10,799 nt of DNA from Acephala macrosclerotiorum (GCA_014904845.1 MU119983.1:1-10799); one strand, 5' to 3'; shown: positions 1 to 10,236, numbered from the stretch's first letter. Notes: generated by a model not told the origin, from the sequence alone. A program made the numbers and translations.

Positions 1-72
<72 letters not shown>

Positions 73-134
73 TAATAAAAATAATAATAAAAATAAAAAT
101 AATAATATAAAAATAAAAATAATAATAATAATAT
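1..134. repeat. (TAA)n microsatellite with a decaying right flank
   Basis: Bases 1-69 are 23 uninterrupted TAA units. From 70 to about 134 the unit continues in degenerate form, with TAA mixed with TAAAAA and AATAATA steps. The array is cut by the left window edge, so its true length is unknown. It contains no G or C and leads straight into the AT-rich tract. Confidence 0.95.
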
Positions 135-2018
135 TTATTAATTTGAAAATAATAAATATTATTATAATATAAATAATAAAAACAATAAAAAATTACGATT
201 TATAAAATTATAAAAATTATTTTTAAAATTAATTAATATAATTTTTACGTTTTTTAAATATAATTTAATATTTTATTTTAAATAATTATATAATTTTATA
301 TTGTTTTTAATTATATAATTTGAAATAAATAATATATAATTTTAAATTAATTTTAAATATTTATTAATTTTTATAAATTTTTTTAAAATATATAAAAATC
401 GAAAATAAAACGACGTATAATTTTAAATTTTAATTATTATATATTTTGAAATATTTTGATTTTTTCGTTTTTTTAAAAACATTAAATATATATTTTAATA
501 AAAAACTATTTATAGAAATTGTATTTTTTTATTATATTAATATATATTTTAAAATTTATTTTATAATAATATAATTTCGAATAAAATATATTCGATAAAT
601 ATTTAAAAAAAATATAATAATATTTAAAATAAAAAAATAAATAATTATTTATAAAAAAAATTTATATTATTTTTTTTAATTGAATTTTAAAAATGATTTA
701 AATATATTATTTTATGAAATTTAAAAAATAATTATAATAAAATAATACGTTAATTTTTTAATAATTTTTATTAAATATTATTTTTATTATATTCGAATAA
801 ATTAAAATTTTTAATAAAATAATAAATTTAATAAAAAATAAAATTCGTTATATTATCGTAAAAAAAATTTAATATTATATACACGTTAAAATTGAAAAAA
901 AATAAACAAATAATTTTACGAGAATTATAAAATTGAAAATAAATTTTATTGATTTTTAAATTGAATTACGATAAAATTATATTAAATAATTTTTTTTATA
1001 AATATATTTATATATTTTATAGAAATTATTAATATTATATTTATTTTATTATTTTAATTAATTATTGTATTCAATTCGTGAAATTTTATATATTTTAATC
1101 GATTTTTATTTTTCAATCGTATACAATTTAATAAAACGTAATTTACTATTAATTAATTTTATTATTATTAAAATTTGTTACAAAAAACTATATTTATAAT
1201 AAAATTTTTATATTTATTTTCAAATAATAAATTATTTATATAGTTTGTATTAAAAAATTTCAAATACAATATACAATTTATATTATATATTTATTAATAA
1301 TAAATAAAAATAAATCGAATTATATAAATTTTATTAATAATCGTTCATTTTATTATACGAGTTAATAAACGATTTAAATTAATAAAATCGATCGAATTAT
1401 TATTTTTTATTAATATATATTATTATTATTAATAATTTATTAATTAAATTCGAATTATTTTAAACATTATTTAATAATCAAATTAAATAATTAATATTAA
1501 TATAATATTAATAATGCGAATTTAATATTTAATATATTTTTAATTGTATTTAATTTAATAAAACGTAATTTAATATTATTAATTTCATAAAAAATAATTT
1601 TAAAAAAAACTATTAAATATTAAAAAGTTTTAAATTTATAAAATTAATTTTAATTATTTATTATTTTAAAATAAATTTTTTTTTAAAATTTATTAATTTT
1701 AATAATACAATTTAAATTTCGTATTATTATTCGATTAATTAATTTTTAAATAATATTATTTTTTATTTTAAAATATAAATAAATACAAATAATTTTTAAT
1801 AAATTTTTATATATAATTTTAATATTAAAATAATAAAATATAAAAAACGTATTTATATAAATAAAAAACTTTTTATAATAAAAAACGAAATTTTAAATTA
1901 AATTTTTTTGTTTTTTACGTATTAATCGTATTATTATTTTTAATTTAATTAATTTTATTAAATTTTAATTAAATTTTTATTTTTTTAAAAAAATTAATAT
2001 TAATCGTATAAAAAATTG

Positions 2019-2205
2019 TTTTTAAAATAATTTATAATAAAATAAATTTTAATATTTAAATTTTATTATAATATAAAATTTTTAAATTTTTAAATAATTA
2101 ATTTTTTTAATTTATTTTTATAATTTTAATATTAATATTTTTTATTAATTTTAAATAATTATAAAAATAAATAATTTAATATTATATTTATTAAAAATTT
2201 AATTT
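2019..2205. other. 187-base run without any G or C
   Basis: Between the G at 2018 and the G at 2206 every base is A or T. This is the most depleted stretch I found in the window and marks the end point of whatever mutation process shaped the tract. Confidence 0.9.
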
Positions 2206-3526
2206 GAATCGTTTTATTTTTTAAATATTAATTTTTAATTTATAATTTTTAAACGAATTTTTTATAATCAATAAAAAAAATTTATTTGAAAAAAATTATA
2301 CGTTTTTTTAATATAATATTAAATTGTAATTATAAATATATTTATATTTATTTATAAATTTTTCGATTTTATTTGTAAAATTTAAATTATAAAAACGAAA
2401 AAAATCGAAATTAAAATTTTAATATTAATAATTTTAAAAAAAAACGTTATTAATAAAAATTGAAATTTAATTTTATAAAATATTAAAATTTTTTTTATTA
2501 TAATATTTAATAAATATTTGTATTATAAAAATGTATTATATTAAATCGATAATTATTATTTTTTAAATATTTTAAAAATTATATAAAATTTATTATTAAT
2601 AAATATTATAATAATAATATAATTATTAAATTTAAAATTAATAAATTAAAATTAATATTAATTATTAAAATAATATTTTTTTATATAATATAATTAAACG
2701 TTTTTAATATTTGTAAATAAATTGAATTTATAATAATAAATATATTAATCTCGTTTTTAATTAATATTTTTAAAGTTTTTTTTATTGAATTTATTTTAAT
2801 TTTATAATATAATATATTTAATAATATATAATTAATATTGTATATTAATTTATATATAAAATAAAATTGAAAAAATTTTATTTCGCGTTTTAATAATTTT
2901 TTTTATGTTTTTTATTATAATAATTTTTTAAATTTTTTTATTATTTTAATAATTATAAATTTTTTTAAATTAAATAAAGACTTTATTAATACGTATTTTA
3001 TTTTCAATTGTATTAACGTATAAAATTTAATTTTTTTTAAAATAATAAATCAAATATAAATTTTTTATTTGATTATAAAATAAAATATTATAAATTTTAA
3101 TATTATTTTAATTTGAATTAAATAAAATTACGTTTTTTTATTTATTTTAATTATAATATTAAATTTTTATTAAATATATTTATATTCGAATAATATAATA
3201 TTTTTATTAAAAATTTAAATTGAATAATTGTACGATTTATTATAAAATATAATAATATTAATTTTTAAATTTATTTTAAAAAAATATTGAATTTTTATAA
3301 TATTAAATTTTTTTATATAAATATTAATTTTAATATTTTATTTTATTATTATAAAAATATTAAAATTTAATAAATATTATTTGAATAAAAAAACGAAATA
3401 AAATAAAATAACAAAATAAATAAAATATTGAAATATAAAAAATGAAAATAGTTTATTGTAATTTTAAATAAAAATAAAATTTTAATTTGAAAAAAAAAAA
3501 AAATATAAAATGATTTTAAATAAAAT

Positions 3527-3550
3527 ATTTATTTATTTATTTATTTATTT
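3527..3550. repeat. (ATTT)6 tandem repeat
   Basis: Six perfect ATTT units. This is a simple-sequence repeat inside the AT tract with no sign of function. Confidence 0.9.
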
Positions 3551-5197
3551 TATAAATAATATATATTAATTATAACGCGTTATATAATAATTAATAATTT
3601 AATATAATAAATATAATATGTTTAAATTATTAATTATACGTTTTTTTATTATTAATAAATATAAAAAAATATTAAAATATATAAAGTTTTAAATTATTTC
3701 ATTTTTGATATTAATTTAAAAATAAATATAATAATTTTTATTATAGTTTTTAAATAATTTTTAATTAGTTTTTTATATTTTGTTTTTATAAAAAAAAATT
3801 TTTATTTAATTATATTATTATTTTATAATTATAATAATTAAATATTTTTAATTAATTTTTTTTTCGTATTATAATTTCGTATTTATAATAATTATATATA
3901 ATTAATTTTATTAATATTTGAAATAATAATTTTATTAAAAAAGTATTTAAAGCGATTTAATAATTTTTTATTATTATATATAGATTAAATAGAAATAATT
4001 TTAAATTTGTATATTTTTTAAAAAAAAATTCGTAAAATAATTAAAAAACGTTAAATTAAATAAAGAATTTAAAATAATAAATAAAATTATTATATTATAA
4101 AATAATAAAAATACGAAAAATCGTTCGAATTTAAATTGAAATTAAAAACGAATATAAAAATAAAATTTTTATATTTATTTATTTTTTTTTAAAAAAAAAT
4201 TATAAAAATCGAAATACGTAAAAAACGATAAAAAAAAATAATAAATTGTAAAACGACAAATTATATAAAAATATAAATACGAGATTTTATATTTATATTA
4301 TTAATTCGTTTATTAAATATTAATATTATTAATATTAATATAAAAACGTATAAAATTATTAAAAATATTTGAATTAAACGAAAAATTTAAAAAATAAAAT
4401 AAAAATTATTATTTAAAATATTATAAAAATATAAAAAAAAATTTAAAAAAAATTTAAAAAAAAAATTATTAATAATTTTATTTTTATTTTTAAAATTATA
4501 TTTAAAAATATATAATTATTATAAAACGTTTATTATTATAATTATATTTTAATAAAAATTATTTATAAATATTAATTCGATTAAATTAAAAAATAATAAT
4601 ATTAAATATTTTTTTTTGTATTCAATTTTTTTTATTTTAAAATAAATAAATAAATTTTTAATTTTATAAAAAAATAAATATTATAATTAAACAAAAAATT
4701 TTTTTTTAAAAAAATAAATAATTATTATTAATAATAAATATTTTTTTTAATTTAATTTATTTATTAAAAATATTAAAAATCGTTAAAAAAATAAAATTCG
4801 AATATTAATAATATATTATTATTTTTTAATATAAATATAATAAAATTATATAATTTTATATAAAAATAAACGAATATAATTATTTGTTTTTAATATAATT
4901 AAAAATTTTATTAAAACGTATAATTCGATTAAAATTAAAATAAAAAATTGTAAATAATTTAATAATTAAAAATTTTATAAAATTTTAAAACGTATTAAAA
5001 AAATAATTTATAAAAATTATATAAAAAATAAATAAAAAATAAATAAATAATTATATATTAAATAAAATTTTATATTTAATATATTATTTTGTTTTTTATA
5101 AAGTTTTTTATATAATATTTATAATAAAAAAATTTATTAAATATTAATTTTTATAATTAAATATATTTTTTTTATTATTATTTATTTTAAAATTAAA

Positions 5198-5215
5198 TTT
5201 TTTTTTTTTTTTTTT
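5198..5215. repeat. T18 homopolymer
   Basis: Eighteen consecutive T residues near the right end of the first AT tract. Read on the minus strand it is a run of 18 A, which could be the poly(A) tail of an old retroposon, but nothing recognisable adjoins it. A similar A14 run lies at 3490-3503. Confidence 0.9.
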
Positions 5216-5549
5216 GAAATATAAATAATTATTTAAAAAAACTATTAATAATATAAAAATATAAATAACGAAAATTAATAATAAAATTTAAAATTTAAAA
5301 TCTTTGGATATTTAATTAATTATTATCATTGAAAGAATTTCGAGTACGATTTTAAATATGTACGAATTGAAAATATAAATACGCGTTAAAAAAATTTTGT
5401 TTTTTATTTTTATTTATTAATATTTATATTAGTTTGTACTATATTTAATGGTTGTATATATTTTGAAGATTAGAAATTCGTGATTTTGTTTAATAATATT
5501 TTTAGTTATAACACAAAAGTGATGTTCGAATTAAAAGTAGAAATCTATG

Positions 5550-6140
5550 TGTGGCGACGGGAGGACGGGAGCGGTTGGACGAGTGGTGTGCGTCGGGAGT
5601 GGTTGAAAGATTGGGGATCTGGACAAGCAGCTGGACGACAAGCGATGAACGAGGGTCCCAACTCGGTTCCAACACATGATGACCTCACAATGTAGTACAC
5701 CTTGCATTTGCGCTGAGTCTCTTCTATGTTCTCAGAATCTGGATCTCGGGAACGCGATTTGGCCTCGGCTTGATGCACCTCTATCTTGAGAGAAACGTCC
5801 AATGATGTTCTATGGATTTCGACGAGCTCTCGTCGTCAGAAGCTTATCTGAACAATCTATACGGTAGTGCTTACTGCTGACTGCCAGCTCAAATTTCGTA
5901 ACGAAGTCCAGCAGCTTACCACGCTTCAAGATACGGAAGCAAAATGTATACAGCTGAGTACGCTCTTCAAAAATAACTTTAACATTACAGCTAAACGCAA
6001 TGTTCAGGTGCGATGACCGCTGAATTCAGCGGGTTTGATCGCTGTTTTATGCGACGATTATCTTAACCTGGGAATCCACAAGTGCGCTCGCTTCGTCTAC
6101 CACCGAAGATTTCCCGCCTTAGAATTCACCAGGTGAAAAA
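5550..6140. other. Island of ordinary base composition inside the AT tract; unidentified coding remnants
   Basis: Composition jumps within a few bases at about 5550 and falls back at about 6140-6160. No domain is recognised. On the plus strand, frame 2 is open over 5852-6013 (54 codons; Q-, K- and N-rich, helical in look). After one TGA at 6014-6016 it continues in the same frame for 39 codons to TGA 6134-6136. On the minus strand 5813-6025 is open for 71 codons and 5545-5802 for 85. The plus reading at 5852-6136 looks slightly more protein-like to me, and its internal TGA could be a mutated TGG or CGA, but the strands cannot be separated by eye. The island may be a single-copy fragment that escaped RIP, a less mutated part of a repeat, or a later insertion. 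The left part (5555-5680) is purine-rich on the plus strand. Confidence 0.6.
6017..6032. repeat. 16-base perfect palindrome CCGCTGAATTCAGCGG
   Basis: The two 8-base halves are exact reverse complements. It begins right after the TGA at 6014-6016 that interrupts the plus-strand open frame. It could be a protein-binding site or a small hairpin, but no role can be assigned. Confidence 0.85.
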
Positions 6141-7674
6141 TAAATAATTTCCACTATATTCTATCGTAAAACTCTTAAAAAAGTATTGTTTCATTTTATT
6201 CAAATTAAAGATCTTACTATATTTATTAATATAATAATTACTAATATTTTTCGTTTAATTAATAATAACGATATTATTTTTTATTATTTAAAAATATTAT
6301 ACAAAGAATTTTATTAAATATTTGTAATTTGAATTTTTTATTTTTAAAATACTTTTTTTTTTTCAAATTTTTTAATTTCTATAATCGTTTTTGTATTCTT
6401 GAAATACTTTAATTATATTATTATTATTTATTATTATTTTTTAATATTAATTTTTTTAATTAATTATTAATTATTATTACGTAATTCGTTTTTAGTTTTT
6501 AGTAATAATAAAAATATAAAAATTGCGAAAATTTTAACTATTAAATTTATTGCGAAATATTATTATTAATATTATTAATATTTTATCAAATATAAAATAA
6601 TAAAAAAAAAACGTATTTTTTTTTTTAAAAAATAATATTAAAAAATTTAAAAAAAAAATAAATCGAATAAATATTTATAATTATTTTTAAATTATTTTTA
6701 AATTATTAATAACAAATAATAATTATTATATATTTTTTTAAAAAAATCGATTTCAATTTTTATAAAATAAATTTTAAATAATTATTTAAAATTATAAAAA
6801 CAAAATAATTTATATTAAAATTATAAAAAACGTTAATAATATATATATTTTTTAATATTTTTTATATTATAAATATATTAATAAATATTTAATAACGATA
6901 TATAAATTTAATTTTTTTATACGTAAAAAAATAATTATAAATATAAATAATATTTATATTACTTTTTATTATTATTAAATTTTAAACGTTTTAATATTTT
7001 TTAATAATTAATAATATTTATAAATAATATTTTTCGTTTTTATAATATCGTATATAATAACTCGATTTAAAGCGTTTATATATATTGAAAAAAATATTAA
7101 AATTATAAAAAATATTAATATAATTTTATATAATAATTAAAATAAAATAAATAATAATAAAATAAAAATAAATAATAAATTTTTAAATTCGATTAAATTT
7201 AATAAAATTATAAAAACGTTTTATTACAAAAACGTTATTATCGTTTTATTATTAAATTTTATTAATATTCGAAATATTTTTATTATAAAAATAAATTTTC
7301 AATATATTAAAAAGTATTATAAAATCTTAAAATAAGAAATATATAATAATAATTTTTAAAAATTAAAAATTTTTTTTTTTTTAAAAAAATTATTTTTTTA
7401 AAATAAATAATTTTATTTATATTTATCGTTATAATATATAATAATATTTTTAAATTTAAAAAAATTTATTTTAAAATTTTTTATTTTTTATTAAACGATT
7501 TTATTTATTAATAAAATTCGAATATTTGTTTTTGAAACTTTAAAATTTTTACGATATTATATCTATATATATTATTTATAACGATTAGATTATTTATTTG
7601 ATATATTTCAATTATTATAATTATATAATATAAAGTGAAATAAAAACGAAAAAGTTTATAATAAGTTTAATTGA
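6141..7674. other. Second AT-rich, RIP-like tract, grading into the recombinase relic
   Basis: The DNA returns to near-pure A+T with no open frame and no readable motif. The frame of the downstream DUF3435 relic, followed leftwards from 7675, meets TGA at 7672 and 7636 and then dissolves. The missing N-terminal two thirds of that gene (family members usually run to several hundred residues or more) would fit within this stretch, so the tract may be the RIP-erased front part of the same element. That is inference. Confidence 0.75.
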
Positions 7675-8650
7675 TTGCATTTTTTAGAATAAAATGTTTC
7701 TATTTACTTTTTTATAGACTTAAAAATTCAAACTATTTTACAACAAATTATAAACTATAAAAACGTTGAAATATTTTAAGCGTATATCAATAAACGCGTA
7801 CAATTTGACGTACAAACTGCGTTTCTAAGACGGCCATTCGTAGATATCGCGTTGAAAGCTACTAGTTATAAGAATCGCTATATTGATCTACGGGCATCGA
7901 TTACTATTTTTGATTCTAGTCAGCAACTGCTTAGAACGCATCTTAAAATCATAAAATACAGACAACTGCGAGATAATCTGTCTGCGAAAGCGCGTCGAGT
8001 ATTCGATAGCGTTAAAAACGCTGTAAAGATTGAGATTCACGCGACATACACAAAAGCTTGTGCAGCCCTACAAGCTCTCAAAATCAAAATGCGAAGAGAT
8101 GCAATGAAAAAGTCTCGCGATCAGTTTTTCGATACAATTAACATCGATAAAATTGATAAACAGTTGAATCTATTACTTCTCGATCTGAAAAAGAAAGAGT
8201 AAAAGTTTAAACGGGTGGAACATCAATTGCCAAAGAGAAAGCGCGTCGCCGAGCTTATATGTGAACGACCTGCATATTTTACTGAAGAAGCTACTCTCGA
8301 GCATCGAATTCGCACTATTAAAGCATTAGTGGCCCTAACAGAAGCGAATCTATAATCGTACTTGGGGCATCTTAGATGAAGATGTAGCAACACTCGCAGA
8401 ATCTAATCCGCTAGTGATGATCTACTCTAATAAGTAGTGTCTTTTTTGCTTCAAAGAATTTTGCCGATCTCGCAAAATGCGTGAACACGCTGAAAGTCAG
8501 CATTTCAAACTATATAAAGTCGATAAGCTGATCTCTTGTCGAAATTCCGTGTGCGAAAAAGAAAGAGTTATTCTCAGTGGTTATGAGCACTTCAAAAACT
8601 ATGCCGCATTTGTGCACGAGAGCTTTCTCTTTGAGAAGTGCAGGAAATAA
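7675..8650 (+). pseudogene. Degraded DUF3435 (PF11917)-type tyrosine-recombinase-like protein, C-terminal part with two C2H2 zinc fingers
   Basis: Relic of a fungal DUF3435 protein, a family related to Crypton/Starship tyrosine recombinases; its role would be DNA strand exchange in a mobile element. Order of parts: 7675-7689 (LHFLE) may match the LRR box near a catalytic arginine; 7762-7830 carries F-stop-AYINKRVQFDVQ and AFLRRP, typical of the end of the recombinase core, with Tyr 7783-7785 the candidate nucleophile; 7950-8199 is a charged helical linker ending in RDQFFDTIN...DKQLN; 8221-8352 holds HRIRTIKALVAL. After a shift to frame 2 (8320-8357) come finger 1 (C8438, C8447, H8486, H8501; C-x2-C-x12-H-x4-H) and finger 2 (C8537, C8552, H8588, H8615), then TAA 8648-8650. 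In-frame stops lie at 7690, 7777, 8200 (TAA) and 8435 (TAG), all obtainable from CAA, CAG or CGA by C-to-T change. The gene is dead. The family call is from memory of conserved patterns. Confidence 0.72.
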
Positions 8651-8891
8651 AATTCATTTGTTCAGTGTTTGTTTGAAACTAGGAATACATTGCGCTATAA
8701 TTATTTGAGGTGGGTGAAATGGGTAGCTGTCGTGTTTCTTGTGCCTTGGAAACCGGCGGTTGGTGGATGGTGAGAAGAGACAGTCATTTTCAGTCCGTAT
8801 GGCTCACATGAACTGACGATTCAGTTGCGAAGTTTTCAGCAGGGAATTATTTGTATTATATTTATATAAGATCATCCTTGTGCCGGTAAAA
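8651..8891. other. Intergenic, nothing recognised
   Basis: Composition is ordinary apart from a short AT patch at 8845-8870. Stops interrupt all plus frames, and I see no tRNA, terminal repeat or motif. If the DUF3435 relic belonged to a mobile element, its right end should lie here, but no terminal inverted repeat or target duplication can be paired with the left side, which is erased. Confidence 0.5.
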
Positions 8892-9274
8892 ATGGTCGAG
8901 GAGAATCTGCAAGAGCGGAGGCTGATGCGCAAACGGAAGGCACGTGAGTATTCGTGAATGGCCTGGGCGGATCGGACATTGCCTCTCCGTAATGACGGCC
9001 AGATATTCCGGCTTGACGAAAAGTCAATCTCTTCTGTCTTGAAGTTGCTCATTCATGGAGAGTACTGACACTATGCTGAGGTGGCCAGCCCAACTCCTTG
9101 AAGGCAAGTTTCCACTGGTCTATGACCTTTCTCGAAGAACTTATGAGACGAGATGGCGCAGCTAGTTATATCGAACTAACCCTGAGACTTCAAACAGTGC
9201 CTATTGCTCCAAGTCCCCAAGCATTCTTGGGAGAAAAATTCAAGTTCATCAGATATAATGGGCCAGAGAGTTAG
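8892..9274 (+). pseudogene. Possible broken coding remnant, product unknown
   Basis: Three neighbouring pieces read like protein on the plus strand. ATG 8892 opens a basic 22-codon segment (NLQERRLMRKRKARE) to TGA 8955-8957. The same frame continues from ATG 8958 for 34 codons (WADRTLPLRNDGQIFRLDEK and on) to TGA 9060-9062. In frame 2, 9080-9271 is open for 64 codons (HWSMTFLEELMRRDGAASYI, then FLGEKFKFIRYNGPE) to TAG 9272-9274. Either this is a decayed gene with CGA-to-TGA changes and a frameshift, or the pieces are exons: GTGAGT at 8944 is a good donor, and ACTGAC at 9064 with CAG at 9086-9088 could be branch point and acceptor, but that splice does not join the frames. No family recognised. 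A minus-strand frame (8804-9052, 82 codons from a true ATG) is an alternative reading. Confidence 0.27.
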
Positions 9275-9441
9275 CATTCTCTCAAAGTTGGATGCTTGTA
9301 TTTTGATGAGGCTCTCGTCGCCTTTTAGCAGCAAGTGCCTCTGGACATCACAAGGACTTCTCGAGCATACCTTTTCAACCATTCAATGATATCGAGAAGA
9401 GAATATCCTTAGCCTCAGGGCCGGACTTCCACGTTCTCATC

Positions 9442-9512
9442 TGGGAGGCCAACCATACATGTTGTGGAGGCCGCCAATATTGCCATCAATTGATGTTGTT
9501 GGTGGCCTCCCA
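9442..9512. repeat. Inverted repeat of TGGGAGGCCA (10-base arms)
   Basis: TGGGAGGCCA at 9442-9451 is matched exactly by its reverse complement TGGCCTCCCA at 9503-9512, 51 bases apart. A further direct GGAGGCC lies between the arms at 9466-9472. Flanking bases do not extend the pairing well. The same core recurs in the cluster at 10423-10656, so these are probably members of one motif family and not a stand-alone hairpin. Confidence 0.7.
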
Positions 9513-10236
9513 AAGCTCGGGTATCATAAAGATTTTCTTGGCCATCATGTCTATAACTAAAGACTCAGAACTCATTTTTGCTTCCAGACATCTCATCAAG
9601 TTGATAACAGACCCCCTTCCACCGTCAGTGACATGTCTCAAGAAAGGGCGAATTCCTTCCACGAACTTCAAGGGTATGGCCATTCTCTTACCGTTGGGTC
9701 CAAAGTCAATGAATAATGGGACTGATATTTTATTCAGCTCATCAGAGCATCGGAATGGCTCTCGCCCGTCTACAAAGCGATCTGCATCTTCTATGATCAA
9801 TCATGCTCCTGAGTCCGAAACGGATTTTCGCCACGAGCTAGTCAAGACAAAGACATCTCCAGACGACGCTGAAGTTGAGACTGGTTCAAACCCCAAATCG
9901 AAACTCATCCATAGCAACCCAAGTCTCATCGCAGACGAAGATACAAACTACTGCAAATTCCAGGCCCATACCCTGCAGACCTTGTCTGGTGCTTCCAGCC
10001 TAGCGATTGATACCCCAATGTATCTACGGAATGTGCTTGCCCATCAACACGGAATCCAGACAACTGGAATACATTCAAACTCGACTGTTGCAGGGGATCA
10101 CGGGAGGTTTTCTATGAATTTTCAAGACTTGGACTTGGGGTCGACCCCACGACAGGATCAGTGGTCTTTGAAATATGCTGGGAATGATGAGTATTCATAT
10201 CATCTTGCAGGAATTAGAGCACAGTTTCATAACTGA
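9493..10236 (+). CDS. Hypothetical protein, long open frame; probably the last exon of an unrecognised gene
   Basis: The frame has no stop from 9310 to 10233 (308 codons) and ends at TGA 10234-10236. That is hard to explain by chance in DNA of ordinary composition. The first ATG is 9493 (247 residues), but since the frame is open for 61 codons upstream, the true start may lie in an earlier exon. I recognise no domain. From about residue 95 on the protein is polar and probably disordered, rich in S, T, N, D, H and Q; it ends with NFQDLDLGSTPRQDQW and HLAGIRAQFHN. The first 20 residues are moderately hydrophobic but not a convincing signal peptide. A disordered tail of this kind is common in fungal regulatory proteins, but that is no evidence of function. 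Caution: 9489-9800 is also open on the minus strand (104 codons, no ATG at its start), so the coding strand of that part is unsure; the region after 9800 reads well only on the plus strand. Confidence 0.5.
   Translation: MLLVASQSSGIIKIFLAIMSITKDSELIFASRHLIKLITDPLPPSVTCLKKGRIPSTNFKGMAILLPLGPKSMNNGTDILFSSSEHRNGSRPSTKRSASSMINHAPESETDFRHELVKTKTSPDDAEVETGSNPKSKLIHSNPSLIADEDTNYCKFQAHTLQTLSGASSLAIDTPMYLRNVLAHQHGIQTTGIHSNSTVAGDHGRFSMNFQDLDLGSTPRQDQWSLKYAGNDEYSYHLAGIRAQFHN

Larger units (their letters stand above)
135..5545. other. Extreme AT-rich, RIP-like tract with no readable gene
   Basis: This stretch is almost entirely A and T. I counted 29 G+C in the 300 bases 4081-4380 (about 10 percent), and bases 2019-2205 have none. 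Every frame is closed by frequent TAA stops and no protein motif survives. Such composition is typical of fungal repeats saturated by RIP, which turns C into T on both strands; AT isochores and some fungal centromeres look like this. The surviving C are nearly all in CpG. The tract could hide one or several dead transposons, but none can be named by eye. From about 5300 G and C begin to reappear (for example 5301-5350), and the tract ends abruptly near 5550. Confidence 0.85.

Noticed and set aside
1..5545. Mitochondrial DNA as the source of the AT tract
   Set aside because: No mitochondrial gene, tRNA or intron is seen, and the tract is continuous with a nuclear-type DUF3435 relic and fungal intergenic DNA.
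5522..5695. Plus-strand open frame from ATG 5522 (58 codons) crossing from AT tract into the island
   Set aside because: Its first half is translated AT-tract DNA and the rest is a G-, W- and R-rich reading of purine-rich sequence with no protein pattern.
5545..5802. Minus-strand 85-codon frame in the island
   Set aside because: No ATG at its start, S/R/P-rich tail that looks like antisense of the purine-rich stretch, no family recognised.
6001..6135. Possible rDNA fragment, because of the CCCGCTGAA-like stretch
   Set aside because: Only about nine bases resemble the start of fungal 28S rDNA; the flanks do not match 5.8S, ITS or 28S as I know them.
8508..8520. TATA-like CTATATAAAG as a promoter
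   Set aside because: It lies within the zinc-finger coding part of the relic and no gene starts after it.
8804..9052. Minus-strand 82-codon frame from a true ATG
   Set aside because: Serine- and arginine-rich as antisense readings often are; its left half runs through an AT patch. The plus readings over the same bases look more protein-like.
9176..9382. Minus-strand 68-codon frame, and plus-strand 61-codon frame at 9204-9389
   Set aside because: Overlapping short frames without a recognised motif; the minus one is not in frame with the minus frame at 9489-9800. Chance frames cannot be excluded.
9486..9800. Minus-strand 104-codon frame as a separate gene
   Set aside because: Bounded by TGA on both sides, no ATG at its start, and lies within a longer plus frame. 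Kept only as a caution on strand choice.
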